From an uncultured Pelagibacteraceae bacterium (lineage in GTDB: Bacteria > Pseudomonadota > Alphaproteobacteria > Pelagibacterales > Pelagibacteraceae), in NCBI GenBank assembly GCA_902608845.1, contig CACLPR010000004.1, forward strand, positions 1 to 58,657: 58,657 nucleotides of DNA. The letters are read 5' to 3'. Positions 1 to 9,216 of this stretch are shown one piece after another. The stretch's first letter is position 1. The number at the start of each line of letters is the position of its first letter. The position numbers and the translations under genes were made by a program. Under the pieces are notes generated by a model that was not told where the DNA came from, made no database searches, and saw only the letters and a program-made list of their open reading frames with translations.

Positions 1-1147
1 TGTCTGTAATATTATTAGTTGGTAATCCAATAAAAAAACCATGATTATTGATTAGATCAGAATTTTTAAATTTAGCTTTATTATTAAGTTTATATTTTTT
101 GATAGAAGGTTGTTTTAAAAAATTACCACTTATAATAGGTCTTGTTTCAACACCTTCTTTTTCAATCTTTTTTAAAAATTTATTTCTATTAATCTTCTTT
201 GATAATAATACAGGTATTCCAAACCAATGGGGTTTGACATGCCTATTAGCTTCAATAAATGTTAACACTTTTGATAGTTTATAATTTTCCTTAAAGTTTT
301 TTAAAATTTTTGATCTATTTTTTGACCTTTGTTTTATAAATTTATTTAAATCTTTAAATTGACTAAGTCCTATACTGGCAGTGATATCCGTTGGCCTCAA
401 ATTATAGCCCGAATTATAAAAAATAAATCTTCTATCTAAATGCTTATTTGCTAATGCTATTTTTTTTTCACTTTTAAGTCCTCTAGACCATCCGTGAGCC
501 CTTAATGACTTTATTATTTCATGATCAGCATTACTTTTACAACAAATCATACCACCCTCACCTGATGAAATTTGATGAGAAGAATAGAAAGAAAATGAGG
601 AAAAATCTCCAAAAGAGCCTAAAAATCTATTTCTATATTTGGTGCCAAGAGACTCGCAAGTATCTTCAATCAAAATTAATTTATGTTTTTTAATTATTTG
701 CATAAATTTATTCATATCGACACAATTTCCTAACACATGCACAATTAAAATTGCTTTAGTTTTCTTTGAGATTTTTTTTTTTAAATCATTCAAATCAATA
801 TTTAAGGTTTGTAAATCTACATCAACAAATTTTGGTTTAAGACCTGATTGTATAATAGGCCATAAGGAGGTCGACCAACAAACAGAGGGAATTAAAACCT
901 CATCACCTGATTTTAATCTATTTTTCCTATAGGGATTAATAAGACACTGTAGAGCCAATAAATTTGCTGAAGATCCAGAATTAACCATAGTGGAAAACTT
1001 TGTTTTTAACGTTTTAGAAAAGTATTTTTGAAATTCTTCTGTTTTAGGACCTATAGTTAGTTTTTTAGACTTTAAAATTTTGATACCTTCAATTATATCT
1101 TTTTCTCGATAAGGATTTTCAATTAGAGGATAAAAAGATTTTTTCAT
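1..1147 (-). CDS. DegT/DnrJ/EryC1/StrS-family sugar aminotransferase/dehydratase, ColD/RfbH-like (partial, runs off window start)
   Basis: Not in the ORF track because it has no stop inside the window. Manual minus-strand translation from ATG at 1147 is open to position 1: MKKSFYPLIENPYREKDIIEGIKILKSKKLTIGPKTEEFQKYFS...IEDTCESLGTKYRNRFLGSFGDFSSFSFYSSHQISSGEGGMI...NLRPTDITASIGLSQF...GVETRPIISGNFLKQPSIKKY. Confidence 0.9.
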   Translation of the reverse strand, partial: MKKSFYPLIENPYREKDIIEGIKILKSKKLTIGPKTEEFQKYFSKTLKTKFSTMVNSGSSANLLALQCLINPYRKNRLKSGDEVLIPSVCWSTSLWPIIQSGLKPKFVDVDLQTLNIDLNDLKKKISKKTKAILIVHVLGNCVDMNKFMQIIKKHKLILIEDTCESLGTKYRNRFLGSFGDFSSFSFYSSHQISSGEGGMICCKSNADHEIIKSLRAHGWSRGLKSEKKIALANKHLDRRFIFYNSGYNLRPTDITASIGLSQFKDLNKFIKQRSKNRSKILKNFKENYKLSKVLTFIEANRHVKPHWFGIPVLLSKKINRNKFLKKIEKEGVETRPIISGNFLKQPSIKKYKLNNKAKFKNSDLINNHGFFIGLPTNNITD

Positions 1148-1153
1148 TTTTAT

Positions 1154-3286
1154 TTATTTTCTTTCCCATAAATATTTTTTATTAGTTTTTATTCCTAGGG
1201 TCTTATTAATTATGTACTCTGAAACAAGATCTGAATTAAAATATTTCATATACTTTATTTTACCATTTCTTGCAATTTTTCTTCTTAAATTATCATCTGA
1301 AGATATTTTAATAACTTTTTCTGATAAATCACTCACTGATTTATAAAAAACCATTTCATTTTTATCAAAAAAGTTCTGATAACCTGTGTTTTGATCTATC
1401 AAACAAACAAGACCATTACCGACAATTTGAGTTATTCTATCGCTGCTATAATATTTTATAGAGTCTCCCCTGCTTAAATTTAAACCCATTTTTGCATTAC
1501 TTATTGTTTTAAAGTAATGGTCAGCCCAGATAGGTTGAACTTTATCAATACCATATATATCAAATTTAATATTTGGAGTGATCGATCTAAGGTTATTAAG
1601 GAATTGAATTCTATCATCTGATTTACCAGATTTAAGTACACCTCTGTGTACACCGTGGCTTAATGCAAAAAATAAATCTACATTACATGATTTATCAAAG
1701 TTATTTAATGTTTCAAAAGATTTATCGCTTGGATTGGGTATGAAATAGCTATTTTTTTCTTTCAAAAAACTTAATACATCAGGACTGGTAGTAAGAAATG
1801 TTGAATCAACTACGTCAATCTTATCTAAAATCCTTTCTTTATTTCTTACAAAATCTGGTCCTTTCTTATTTAATGGATCTAAAAACCATTGCGAAAACCT
1901 AGTATTTGGATAATCTTCTCTTAGTTCAGCTATTTGATCTTTTGAGATTAAATCGGCATGTCCTAAGACAATTAAATCAGGATTATAATTATAACACGTT
2001 CTTTTTAATTTATCATTTAATGTTTTGGCTCCCTTAATATCACTGATAGATTTATAGTATTTTTGAATATCTCTGTCACTAAAACCAAGGACACTATGAC
2101 CTTGCCTGATAAAACCATTATTTATTCTTCTACCTGTATTAAAAAATAATCTGCCATCCAACCTTTCATTAAAATTAGTTATATGAAGTATGCGAAGTGA
2201 TTTATTTTTATTTCTTATAAAAAAATTATTATTAAATTGAAGTTTTTCATCTCTATATTTATCAATCATATTGGTTACATAAGTATGAGTTAAATAAAAG
2301 TTTTTTATTGATAAAGTTTGTAGTTTTTCTCTAATATCTTCTTTTTCAATTAAAATAGATATTTCTTTATATAATTCTTTGACTGATAATTTTGAAAGAA
2401 TTATTGCATTTGTAACTGTTTCAGGTAAGCCACCTTTGTTAGTTATAATTACAGCACAACCATTTGCTGAAGCCTCTAAACTTGTCCTACCAAAAGGTTC
2501 CTCCCATCGTGAACATGCTACAGCTATTGCTGTTTGTTTGAAAATTTTTAAAACTTTTTCGTGATTTAAAAAACCTAATAAATCTACATTTTTGTGATTT
2601 ATTTGAATTTTTTCTCTTTTTTCATCTCCTATAATTTTTGCTCTCCAATTTGGATATTTATTTAATACAAGCTTAATAGTTTTTGCAAAAATATCATATC
2701 CTTTTGCATTATTTAATTTTCCTACAAAAGTTATCCAATTTTTTTTGTGATTTATTATATTTAGATTTTTTTTTTTTGCGGATTGAAAAAAAACAGCTAA
2801 TTTATTGCTATTTACAAATTTATTCTCTAAACCTTCCAAAAATCTTTTTTTTGACCAGTTGCTATTAAAAATAATTTTATAGCACATATTCATAAGATTT
2901 TTTCTATCACTGATAGTTTTAGATCCATCCATAGAAAGTGGATCGTTATGAAAATATAATGAGAAAACATTATTTGGTATTTTTTTGTATAAATAATTTA
3001 AATATATTGGTCTATTGTGTATTTCTATAATTGAAGAATTATATTTGTTTTGAAAACTTATAAATTTATTTAAATAATTTTTTGTTTGGCTAGATAATAT
3101 AGTTTTGCTAAGGTTAATATTAATATAATCAAGTTCAAATTTCTTTTTAAAATTTGTGTTTCCAAAAACAGTAATATTTTTCTTATATTTACTTTTTTTA
3201 CTTGTTTCATAGACAAATAGTGAAACAGCACCAGGATATTCTGGTGAAAAATTTTCTTTATATGGTAATAGTATTGAAATTTTCAT
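1154..3286 (-). CDS. Two-domain glycosyltransferase: N-terminal GT4-like plus C-terminal CgeB-like glycosyltransferase
   Basis: 710 aa; N-half has EPFGRTSLEASANGCAVIITNKGGLPE (GT4 signature). C-half restarts with LRILHITNFNERLDGRLFFNTGRRINNGFIRQGHSV and ends CgeB-like (YYSSDRITQIVGNGLVCLIDQNTGYQNFF). Confidence 0.8.
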   Translation of the reverse strand: MKISILLPYKENFSPEYPGAVSLFVYETSKKSKYKKNITVFGNTNFKKKFELDYININLSKTILSSQTKNYLNKFISFQNKYNSSIIEIHNRPIYLNYLYKKIPNNVFSLYFHNDPLSMDGSKTISDRKNLMNMCYKIIFNSNWSKKRFLEGLENKFVNSNKLAVFFQSAKKKNLNIINHKKNWITFVGKLNNAKGYDIFAKTIKLVLNKYPNWRAKIIGDEKREKIQINHKNVDLLGFLNHEKVLKIFKQTAIAVACSRWEEPFGRTSLEASANGCAVIITNKGGLPETVTNAIILSKLSVKELYKEISILIEKEDIREKLQTLSIKNFYLTHTYVTNMIDKYRDEKLQFNNNFFIRNKNKSLRILHITNFNERLDGRLFFNTGRRINNGFIRQGHSVLGFSDRDIQKYYKSISDIKGAKTLNDKLKRTCYNYNPDLIVLGHADLISKDQIAELREDYPNTRFSQWFLDPLNKKGPDFVRNKERILDKIDVVDSTFLTTSPDVLSFLKEKNSYFIPNPSDKSFETLNNFDKSCNVDLFFALSHGVHRGVLKSGKSDDRIQFLNNLRSITPNIKFDIYGIDKVQPIWADHYFKTISNAKMGLNLSRGDSIKYYSSDRITQIVGNGLVCLIDQNTGYQNFFDKNEMVFYKSVSDLSEKVIKISSDDNLRRKIARNGKIKYMKYFNSDLVSEYIINKTLGIKTNKKYLWERK

Positions 3287-3539
3287 TCTTTTTATATTCT
3301 GATATGAGTTCTTTTCTTAATTTATAATTTTTTTTAAGTTTATATTCCTCTTTCATAGCAACTATTTTACTTTTATATTTCTTTAAATATACGATTTTCC
3401 ACTTTCTTCCTCTTGTAAATTTTGCACCTTTAGAGTTATTGTGAAGATATAACCTTTTACTAATATTTTTTGTATAACCTACATAAGATCTATATTTATC
3501 AAGGTTTTTAGATAATATTAAATATACACAATAAATCAT
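3258..3539 (-). CDS. GIY-YIG superfamily small protein (UPF0213/YhbQ-like)
   Basis: 93 aa; CVYLILSKNLDKYRSYVGYTKNISKRLYLHN...GAKFTRGRKWKIVYLKKYKSKIVAMKEEYKLKK matches the GIY-YIG pattern. Confidence 0.8.
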   Translation of the reverse strand: MIYCVYLILSKNLDKYRSYVGYTKNISKRLYLHNNSKGAKFTRGRKWKIVYLKKYKSKIVAMKEEYKLKKNYKLRKELISEYKKNENFNTITI

Positions 3540-3596
3540 TAAGAATTATATATGTTTATAAGCAAAATGATTATCTAAATACTCAAAGCTTAATTA

Positions 3597-5702
3597 TTAT
3601 CCAGCAATAACTGCAAGCAATAATAATGCTACTATATTTGTAATTTTGATCATCGGATTTACAGCTGGACCTGCGGTATCCTTATAAGGATCACCAACAG
3701 TATCACCAGTGACAGCTGCTTTGTGAGCTTCAGATCCTTTGCCACCAAATTTACCATCTTCAATATATTTTTTTGCATTATCCCAAGCTCCTCCTCCAGC
3801 AGTCATTGAAACAGCAACAAATAAACCTGTTATAATAACTCCCAATAACATTGCTCCAAGGGATGATAAAGCTGCTACTTGACCACCTATGAAAAAAATT
3901 ACTATGTATAAAACAATAGGAGATAAAATTGGTAGTAAAGATGGAATTATCATTTCTTTAATCGCTGCCCTTGTAAGTAAATCAACAAGTTTACCATAGT
4001 CAGGCTTTGCCTTTCTTTTCATTATACCAGGTATTTTTTTAAACTGTCTTCTTACTTCAATAACAACTTCACCACCTGCTCTACCAACAGCTTGCATACC
4101 CATTGATCCGAATAAATAAGGAAGCATTCCACCTATAAGTAAACCAACTACTACATAAGGATTTGATAGATCAAAAGTTACAGTTATTCCCTCTAAATTT
4201 GAACCAGCAACTTTAGAAAAATGTTTTATATCTTCTGTATATGCAGCAAAAAGAACTAATGCACCGAGACCAGCAGAGCCAATTGCATAACCCTTTGTTA
4301 CAGCTTTTGTGGTATTGCCAACTGCATCTAGTGCATCTGTTGTTTTACGAACATTTTTTGGTAAATTTGACATTTCAGCTATTCCTCCAGCATTATCTGT
4401 AACTGGACCATAGGCATCTAGAGCAACGACCATACCAGCTAATGCAAGCATTGTAGTTACAGCAATAGCAATACCATAAAGTCCTGCTATATGATTAGTC
4501 CATAAAATTCCACCAACTATTATTAATGCTGGTACCGCAGTTGCTTCCATAGAAACAGCTAAACCTTGAATAACATTTGTACCATGACCTGTTGTTGACG
4601 ATTTAGCAACACTTTTTACAGGTCTATAATTAGTTCCTGTATAATATTCTGTAATCCAAATTATTAAACCAGTTATTATTAAACCAATAATACCACAAAA
4701 ATATAGACTTAATCCATTGAATGATTTTCCATTTACCACATATTCTGTTGTAAAACCTATTACATACTTTGTAATTGGAAATAATATTACTAATGAACTA
4801 ATTGCTGTTATCACGAAACCTTTGTACATCGCTTTCATAATATTCTTATCACTACCAAGAGTAACAAAAAAAGTTCCAAGAATAGATGTTACTATGCATG
4901 CACCACCAATTGCTAAGGGATAGATCATCATATTTAAATCATTTACAAAAAAAATAGATGAAAGAACCATGGTAGCAACAATAGTGACAGCATAAGTTTC
5001 AAAAAGGTCAGCAGCCATACCTGCACAATCTCCCACATTATCACCAACATTATCTGCTATAACTGCGGGGTTTCTAGGATCATCTTCTGGAATTCCGGCT
5101 TCAACTTTACCAACCAAATCTGCACCAACGTCTGCACCTTTTGTAAATATTCCTCCACCGAGTCTAGCAAAAATAGAAATCAATGATGCGCCAAATCCTA
5201 ATGCTACAAGTGCATTAACAATTTCTCTTTCCTCAACTCCAGTTTTAACCAAAAAATAATAGTAAACTGCAATTGAGAGTAATGCCAAACCAGCAACAAG
5301 CATTCCAGTTACTGCGCCAGATTTAAATGCTATTGATAATCCACTAGCTAAATTTTTTCTAGATGCCTCAGCTGTTCTAACATTGGCTTGAACAGAAACA
5401 AGCATTCCAACATAACCCGCAATCCCAGATAAAGTAGCACCTATTAAGTATCCCAAACCGACCAATGGACTAAATAAAATTGTTATAATTATCAGAACCA
5501 CTATACCAACTATTGCAATTGTTTTATATTGTCTGTTTAAATAGGCTCTTGCTCCTTCTTGAATTGCAGATGCAATTTCTAACATTTTAGCATTACCTGA
5601 ATTTGAATTTAAAATACTTCTACCTGTTATAAAACCGTAAACGATGGATAAAATTCCAGCCGCTATAATATAATACATTATTGTCTCAGTTGATGTGTTC
5701 AT
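3597..5702 (-). CDS. hppA: Membrane-bound proton-translocating pyrophosphatase
   Basis: 701 aa; [47 protein letters not shown] and [18 protein letters not shown] motifs. Confidence 0.97.
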   Translation of the reverse strand: MNTSTETIMYYIIAAGILSIVYGFITGRSILNSNSGNAKMLEIASAIQEGARAYLNRQYKTIAIVGIVVLIIITILFSPLVGLGYLIGATLSGIAGYVGMLVSVQANVRTAEASRKNLASGLSIAFKSGAVTGMLVAGLALLSIAVYYYFLVKTGVEEREIVNALVALGFGASLISIFARLGGGIFTKGADVGADLVGKVEAGIPEDDPRNPAVIADNVGDNVGDCAGMAADLFETYAVTIVATMVLSSIFFVNDLNMMIYPLAIGGACIVTSILGTFFVTLGSDKNIMKAMYKGFVITAISSLVILFPITKYVIGFTTEYVVNGKSFNGLSLYFCGIIGLIITGLIIWITEYYTGTNYRPVKSVAKSSTTGHGTNVIQGLAVSMEATAVPALIIVGGILWTNHIAGLYGIAIAVTTMLALAGMVVALDAYGPVTDNAGGIAEMSNLPKNVRKTTDALDAVGNTTKAVTKGYAIGSAGLGALVLFAAYTEDIKHFSKVAGSNLEGITVTFDLSNPYVVVGLLIGGMLPYLFGSMGMQAVGRAGGEVVIEVRRQFKKIPGIMKRKAKPDYGKLVDLLTRAAIKEMIIPSLLPILSPIVLYIVIFFIGGQVAALSSLGAMLLGVIITGLFVAVSMTAGGGAWDNAKKYIEDGKFGGKGSEAHKAAVTGDTVGDPYKDTAGPAVNPMIKITNIVALLLLAVIAG

Positions 5703-5729
5703 TGGTTCCTTTATTAATTAAAGTTATGA

Positions 5730-5758
5730 AAAATATGTAATACAAAATATGATGTAAA
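5730..5758 (-). promoter_or_regulatory. Candidate promoter of hppA
   Basis: Minus strand TTTACA (5758-5753), 17-nt spacer, TATTTT (5735-5730), about 28 nt before hppA ATG; weak consensus in AT-rich DNA. Confidence 0.3.
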
Positions 5759-5776
5759 ACGCAATATTTAACTTTT

Positions 5777-6736
5777 TTAAAAATTGTGAGAATATCCCTC
5801 ATTATTCGCATGTTTTAATCGTTTATTAAAATCAATTATCTCATTATTTTTTGCATCTTTGGTTAAATTGCCAATCAGTGTTACTTTTTGATTCATCTTT
5901 TTAAAAAATTTTTGGATGTACTTTCTTTTTGATTTTGAAGATGTAAATAAAATTTGATAATCATCGCCTTTTGAAATGAAATTTATCTTTTTTTTTTTAG
6001 ATTTAGAAAGATAATTTCTTAAATTTACTGAAATTGGAATTTTATTTAGGTCAACTCTATAAAATAATTCACATTTATTAATTAGCTTGCTCAAATCTCC
6101 AAATAAACCATCTGAGATATCAATTGAAGAATTTGCAAAGTTTAAAAGGTGTGCGCTGATCTTAATGGGTAAGTCAGGCAAATAGTATTTTTTGGCAAAA
6201 TAGTTATGATCTTTTTTATTTATAAAAACTTTTTTTTTTAATATTTGTAATCCTAAATAACTGTCACCCATGTTACCAGTTACATATATGTCATCGCCAT
6301 TCTTACACTGATTTCTTTTTACTATTTTTTTTGCATAACCTAACGACATTATTGTAAAGATTGTTTTATTTGATTTTGTTGTATCACCACCTGATAATTT
6401 AATACCATATTTCTTTTGCTCTTCTTTAAGGCTTTTAGAGATAATATTTAGATTTTTATTTGAGAACGAACTATTGTTACCACTAGCAGCTATAAAAATA
6501 AACTTTGGCTTAACACCTTTGCAATATAAGTCTGATATTGTGGATCTTACTATTTTTTTTATTACTAAATCAGGATTTCTAAAATTTAGAAAATGAACAC
6601 CCTCTACATAGGTATCTGTTGAAATTACGACATTTTTTTTTTTATCAAAAAAAACATCATCGTTTAAATCTAATGCTGATGGGTTATTATAGGTTAATTT
6701 TTTAAAGTATTTTTCAATTAGAATAAACTCATCCAT
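5777..6736 (-). CDS. thiL: Thiamine-monophosphate kinase
   Basis: 319 aa; DDVFFDKKKNVVISTDTYVEGVHF, LSGGDTTKS, SSIDISDGLFGDL; sits beside nusB/ribH. Confidence 0.92.
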   Translation of the reverse strand: MDEFILIEKYFKKLTYNNPSALDLNDDVFFDKKKNVVISTDTYVEGVHFLNFRNPDLVIKKIVRSTISDLYCKGVKPKFIFIAASGNNSSFSNKNLNIISKSLKEEQKKYGIKLSGGDTTKSNKTIFTIMSLGYAKKIVKRNQCKNGDDIYVTGNMGDSYLGLQILKKKVFINKKDHNYFAKKYYLPDLPIKISAHLLNFANSSIDISDGLFGDLSKLINKCELFYRVDLNKIPISVNLRNYLSKSKKKKINFISKGDDYQILFTSSKSKRKYIQKFFKKMNQKVTLIGNLTKDAKNNEIIDFNKRLKHANNEGYSHNF

Positions 6737-7133
6737 TACTTACTCTAATTTTTTTTGAAATTTTATCTAATAATGCATTTAAATACTTTGTCTGTGAATC
6801 ATCTATAAAAAAATTTGATGCTTTCAAGTATTCATTAATAATAATTTTTATTGAAGTATTTGGTTTATACAAGAATTCAAAAATTGCACTTTTAATTATA
6901 ATTTGAAAAACTTTGTCCATATTTTTAATTTTTAAATCTTGCTCCAAATGATTATTAATTTCTGTATTAATTAACTCTTCTCTCTCAATAGTTCCATTAA
7001 CAATATCTTTGATAAACTTTTTAAATCTGTGCTTAGGAAACTTTATATTTTCTTCATTATTAAAAAGTTTACCATAAAGCTTTTGTATAATGATTACTCT
7101 AGGATTTCTTTGTGGTGAAAATTGAACAGGCAT
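6729..7133 (-). CDS. nusB: Transcription antitermination factor NusB
   Basis: 134 aa with NusB-like C-terminus (IKSAIFEFLYKPNTSIKIIINEYLKASNFF) between ribH and thiL. Confidence 0.85.
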   Translation of the reverse strand: MPVQFSPQRNPRVIIIQKLYGKLFNNEENIKFPKHRFKKFIKDIVNGTIEREELINTEINNHLEQDLKIKNMDKVFQIIIKSAIFEFLYKPNTSIKIIINEYLKASNFFIDDSQTKYLNALLDKISKKIRVSNG

Positions 7134-7136
7134 AAT

Positions 7137-7523
7137 TTATTGAGATAGAACTGATAAAACTGCTTCTGCTGCCTCAGAACCTTTTCTGCCACGTTCAATA
7201 GCTTGTTTTTTGTTTAAACAGGTGATTACACCGTTGCCTACAGGTTTCTTAGATGTAATTGATAATGTCATTAATGCGTCAGTAGTTGATTTAGATATAA
7301 AATCAAAATGAGGCGTTTGACCTTTAATCACGCATCCTAAAGCAATGAACCCATTAAATTTATTTAAATTTTTTGATATAGTCACAGGTATCTCAAAAGC
7401 ACCAGGTACGTTAATCACCTTTATAGTGAATTTATTTTTAATCTTATTTTTTGCACTTTTTAATAATGACCTGGCAATATTTTCATAATAATTAGCAACA
7501 ACAATTAGAATCTTTTTTTTCAC
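7137..7523 (-). CDS. ribH: 6,7-dimethyl-8-ribityllumazine synthase
   Basis: NVPGAFEIPV, GCVIKGQTPHFDFI, PVGNGVITCLNKKQAIERG. Confidence 0.95.
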   Translation of the reverse strand: MKKKILIVVANYYENIARSLLKSAKNKIKNKFTIKVINVPGAFEIPVTISKNLNKFNGFIALGCVIKGQTPHFDFISKSTTDALMTLSITSKKPVGNGVITCLNKKQAIERGRKGSEAAEAVLSVLSQ

Positions 7524-8635
7524 TTTATAATTTCCTGTTTTTTAATTTTTATTCCATAACCATCTAAACCTATAACTTTTTTTTTAGATCTAGTAACAAG
7601 TATCATATTTTTAATATTTAGAGATTTAATAATTTGAGCTCCTATACCATAGTTTCTTATCAATTTGTCATGACCTTTTTTATAAAAGGTTTTACTTTTA
7701 TACTGTTTTAGTGTTTGAGTTACTGATTTTAAATTAGGGTCTCTTATAAATACAAGAACACAATTATTATATTTTTTGAAATATGAGATTGTTTTATCAA
7801 ATGAATTCGGCAGTTTTTGATTAATTAAATAATTTTGAACTACATTAGATGATATTACTCTTAATCTGGGGACAACCCCTTTTTTTAAGGTTCCTTTTAT
7901 AAGTGCAAAGTTTTCTGACCCATCAAGTACATTTTCAAATACTTTTATTTTAAATTTTTGTTTTTGAACAATTATTGAAGACGTTTTTTTTAATTTAATA
8001 AGTTTTTCTCTTTTTAACCTATAAGCAATTAAATCCTCGATTTTGCCTATTTTAAGTTTATGCTTTTTTGCAAAATTGAATAATGTTTTACCTGTAGCCA
8101 TTTTGCCATCATCTGCCATTATTTCACAAATAACTGCTGAATTATTTTTTTTAGCAAGTTTTGATATGTCAACTGAAGCTTCTGTGTGCCCTGCTCTAAC
8201 AAGAACACCACCATCTCTGGCTATAACTGGAAATACATGGCCTGGCGATACAATATCATTTTTTTTAGCGTTTTTATTTGATGCAGCTTTAATTGTTTTA
8301 GAACGATCATAAGCTGATATACCTGTTGTAACACCTTTTTTAGCTTCTATGGAGTAAGTAAAAGCAGTTTTGCTTCTCGATTGATTTATTGGTGAAGCCA
8401 AAGTTAATCCAATTTTTTTTGATTGAGCATTATCCATTGCTAAACAAATTAATCCTCTTGCATGTTTAGCCATAAAATTAATATGATTAGGATTAACAGC
8501 TGATGTGGAAATTACTAAATCACCCTCATTTTCCATTTCTTCATGTTTGCTTTCATCGTCAACAAGAATAAACATTCCATTTTTCTTAACTGTTTTAATA
8601 ATGCTTTCGATTGAGCTAAAATTTCTTTTTTTCAT
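7520..8635 (-). CDS. ribB: 3,4-dihydroxy-2-butanone-4-phosphate synthase with degenerate GTP cyclohydrolase II-like C-terminal domain (RibBX type)
   Basis: N-half: VDDESKHEEMENEGDLVISTSAVNPNHINFMAKHARGLICLAM, GHVFPVIARDGGVLVRAGHTEASVD. C-half GCHII-like but lacks the Cys zinc motif. Confidence 0.93.
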   Translation of the reverse strand: MKKRNFSSIESIIKTVKKNGMFILVDDESKHEEMENEGDLVISTSAVNPNHINFMAKHARGLICLAMDNAQSKKIGLTLASPINQSRSKTAFTYSIEAKKGVTTGISAYDRSKTIKAASNKNAKKNDIVSPGHVFPVIARDGGVLVRAGHTEASVDISKLAKKNNSAVICEIMADDGKMATGKTLFNFAKKHKLKIGKIEDLIAYRLKREKLIKLKKTSSIIVQKQKFKIKVFENVLDGSENFALIKGTLKKGVVPRLRVISSNVVQNYLINQKLPNSFDKTISYFKKYNNCVLVFIRDPNLKSVTQTLKQYKSKTFYKKGHDKLIRNYGIGAQIIKSLNIKNMILVTRSKKKVIGLDGYGIKIKKQEIIK

Positions 8636-9215
8636 TAATAAATTTTTTTACGTATTTAGACATAATGTCAATTTCAACATTTACTAAATCATTTTTTTTT
8701 AATTTGATTAAATTAGTTAATTTTAATGTGTGAGGTATAATCCATATTTCAAAAGAATTCTTTTTTATTTTGGATATTGTAAGTGATACTCCATTTATTA
8801 ATATTGAAGCCTTTTCTACTAATTGCTTCTTTAGTGATTTTGTTATTTTAAATTCAAAAATATTTGATTTATCAACCTTTTTAATACTTTTTACAAAACA
8901 AACTGTATCAACATGACCCTGACAAATATGGCCTGAAATATTATCACCAAATTTTAATGGTTTTTCTAGATTAATTTCATCTCCAATTTTAATATTTCTA
9001 AATTTTGATTTAGCCAACGTTTCATTTGATAGATAGAATTCTAAAGTCTTATTCTTGTAAGAAATTAAAGTAAGACAAACTCCATCACAAGAAATTGAAA
9101 TCCCAAGATTTTTATTTGAAACTTTCAATGAAGATTTTATAAATAAATTAACTCCTTTTGCCCTTTTTTTAATTCTATTAATTATTCCTTTATTAAATAT
9201 GATTCCATTAAACAT
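8616..9215 (-). CDS. ribE: Riboflavin synthase, alpha subunit
   Basis: MFNGIIFNKGIINRI, SCDGVCLTLIS, GHICQGHVDTVCFV, ILINGVSLTIS, PHTLKLTNL duplicated lumazine-binding folds. Confidence 0.94.
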   Translation of the reverse strand: MFNGIIFNKGIINRIKKRAKGVNLFIKSSLKVSNKNLGISISCDGVCLTLISYKNKTLEFYLSNETLAKSKFRNIKIGDEINLEKPLKFGDNISGHICQGHVDTVCFVKSIKKVDKSNIFEFKITKSLKKQLVEKASILINGVSLTISKIKKNSFEIWIIPHTLKLTNLIKLKKNDLVNVEIDIMSKYVKKFINEKKKF

Positions 9216-9216
9216 T

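Noticed and set aside
639-932. 97-aa plus-strand ORF (and others at 48-284, 505-693)
   Set aside because: Antisense to the ColD/RfbH-like gene whose minus-strand frame is open throughout and has clear family motifs; composition looks spurious.
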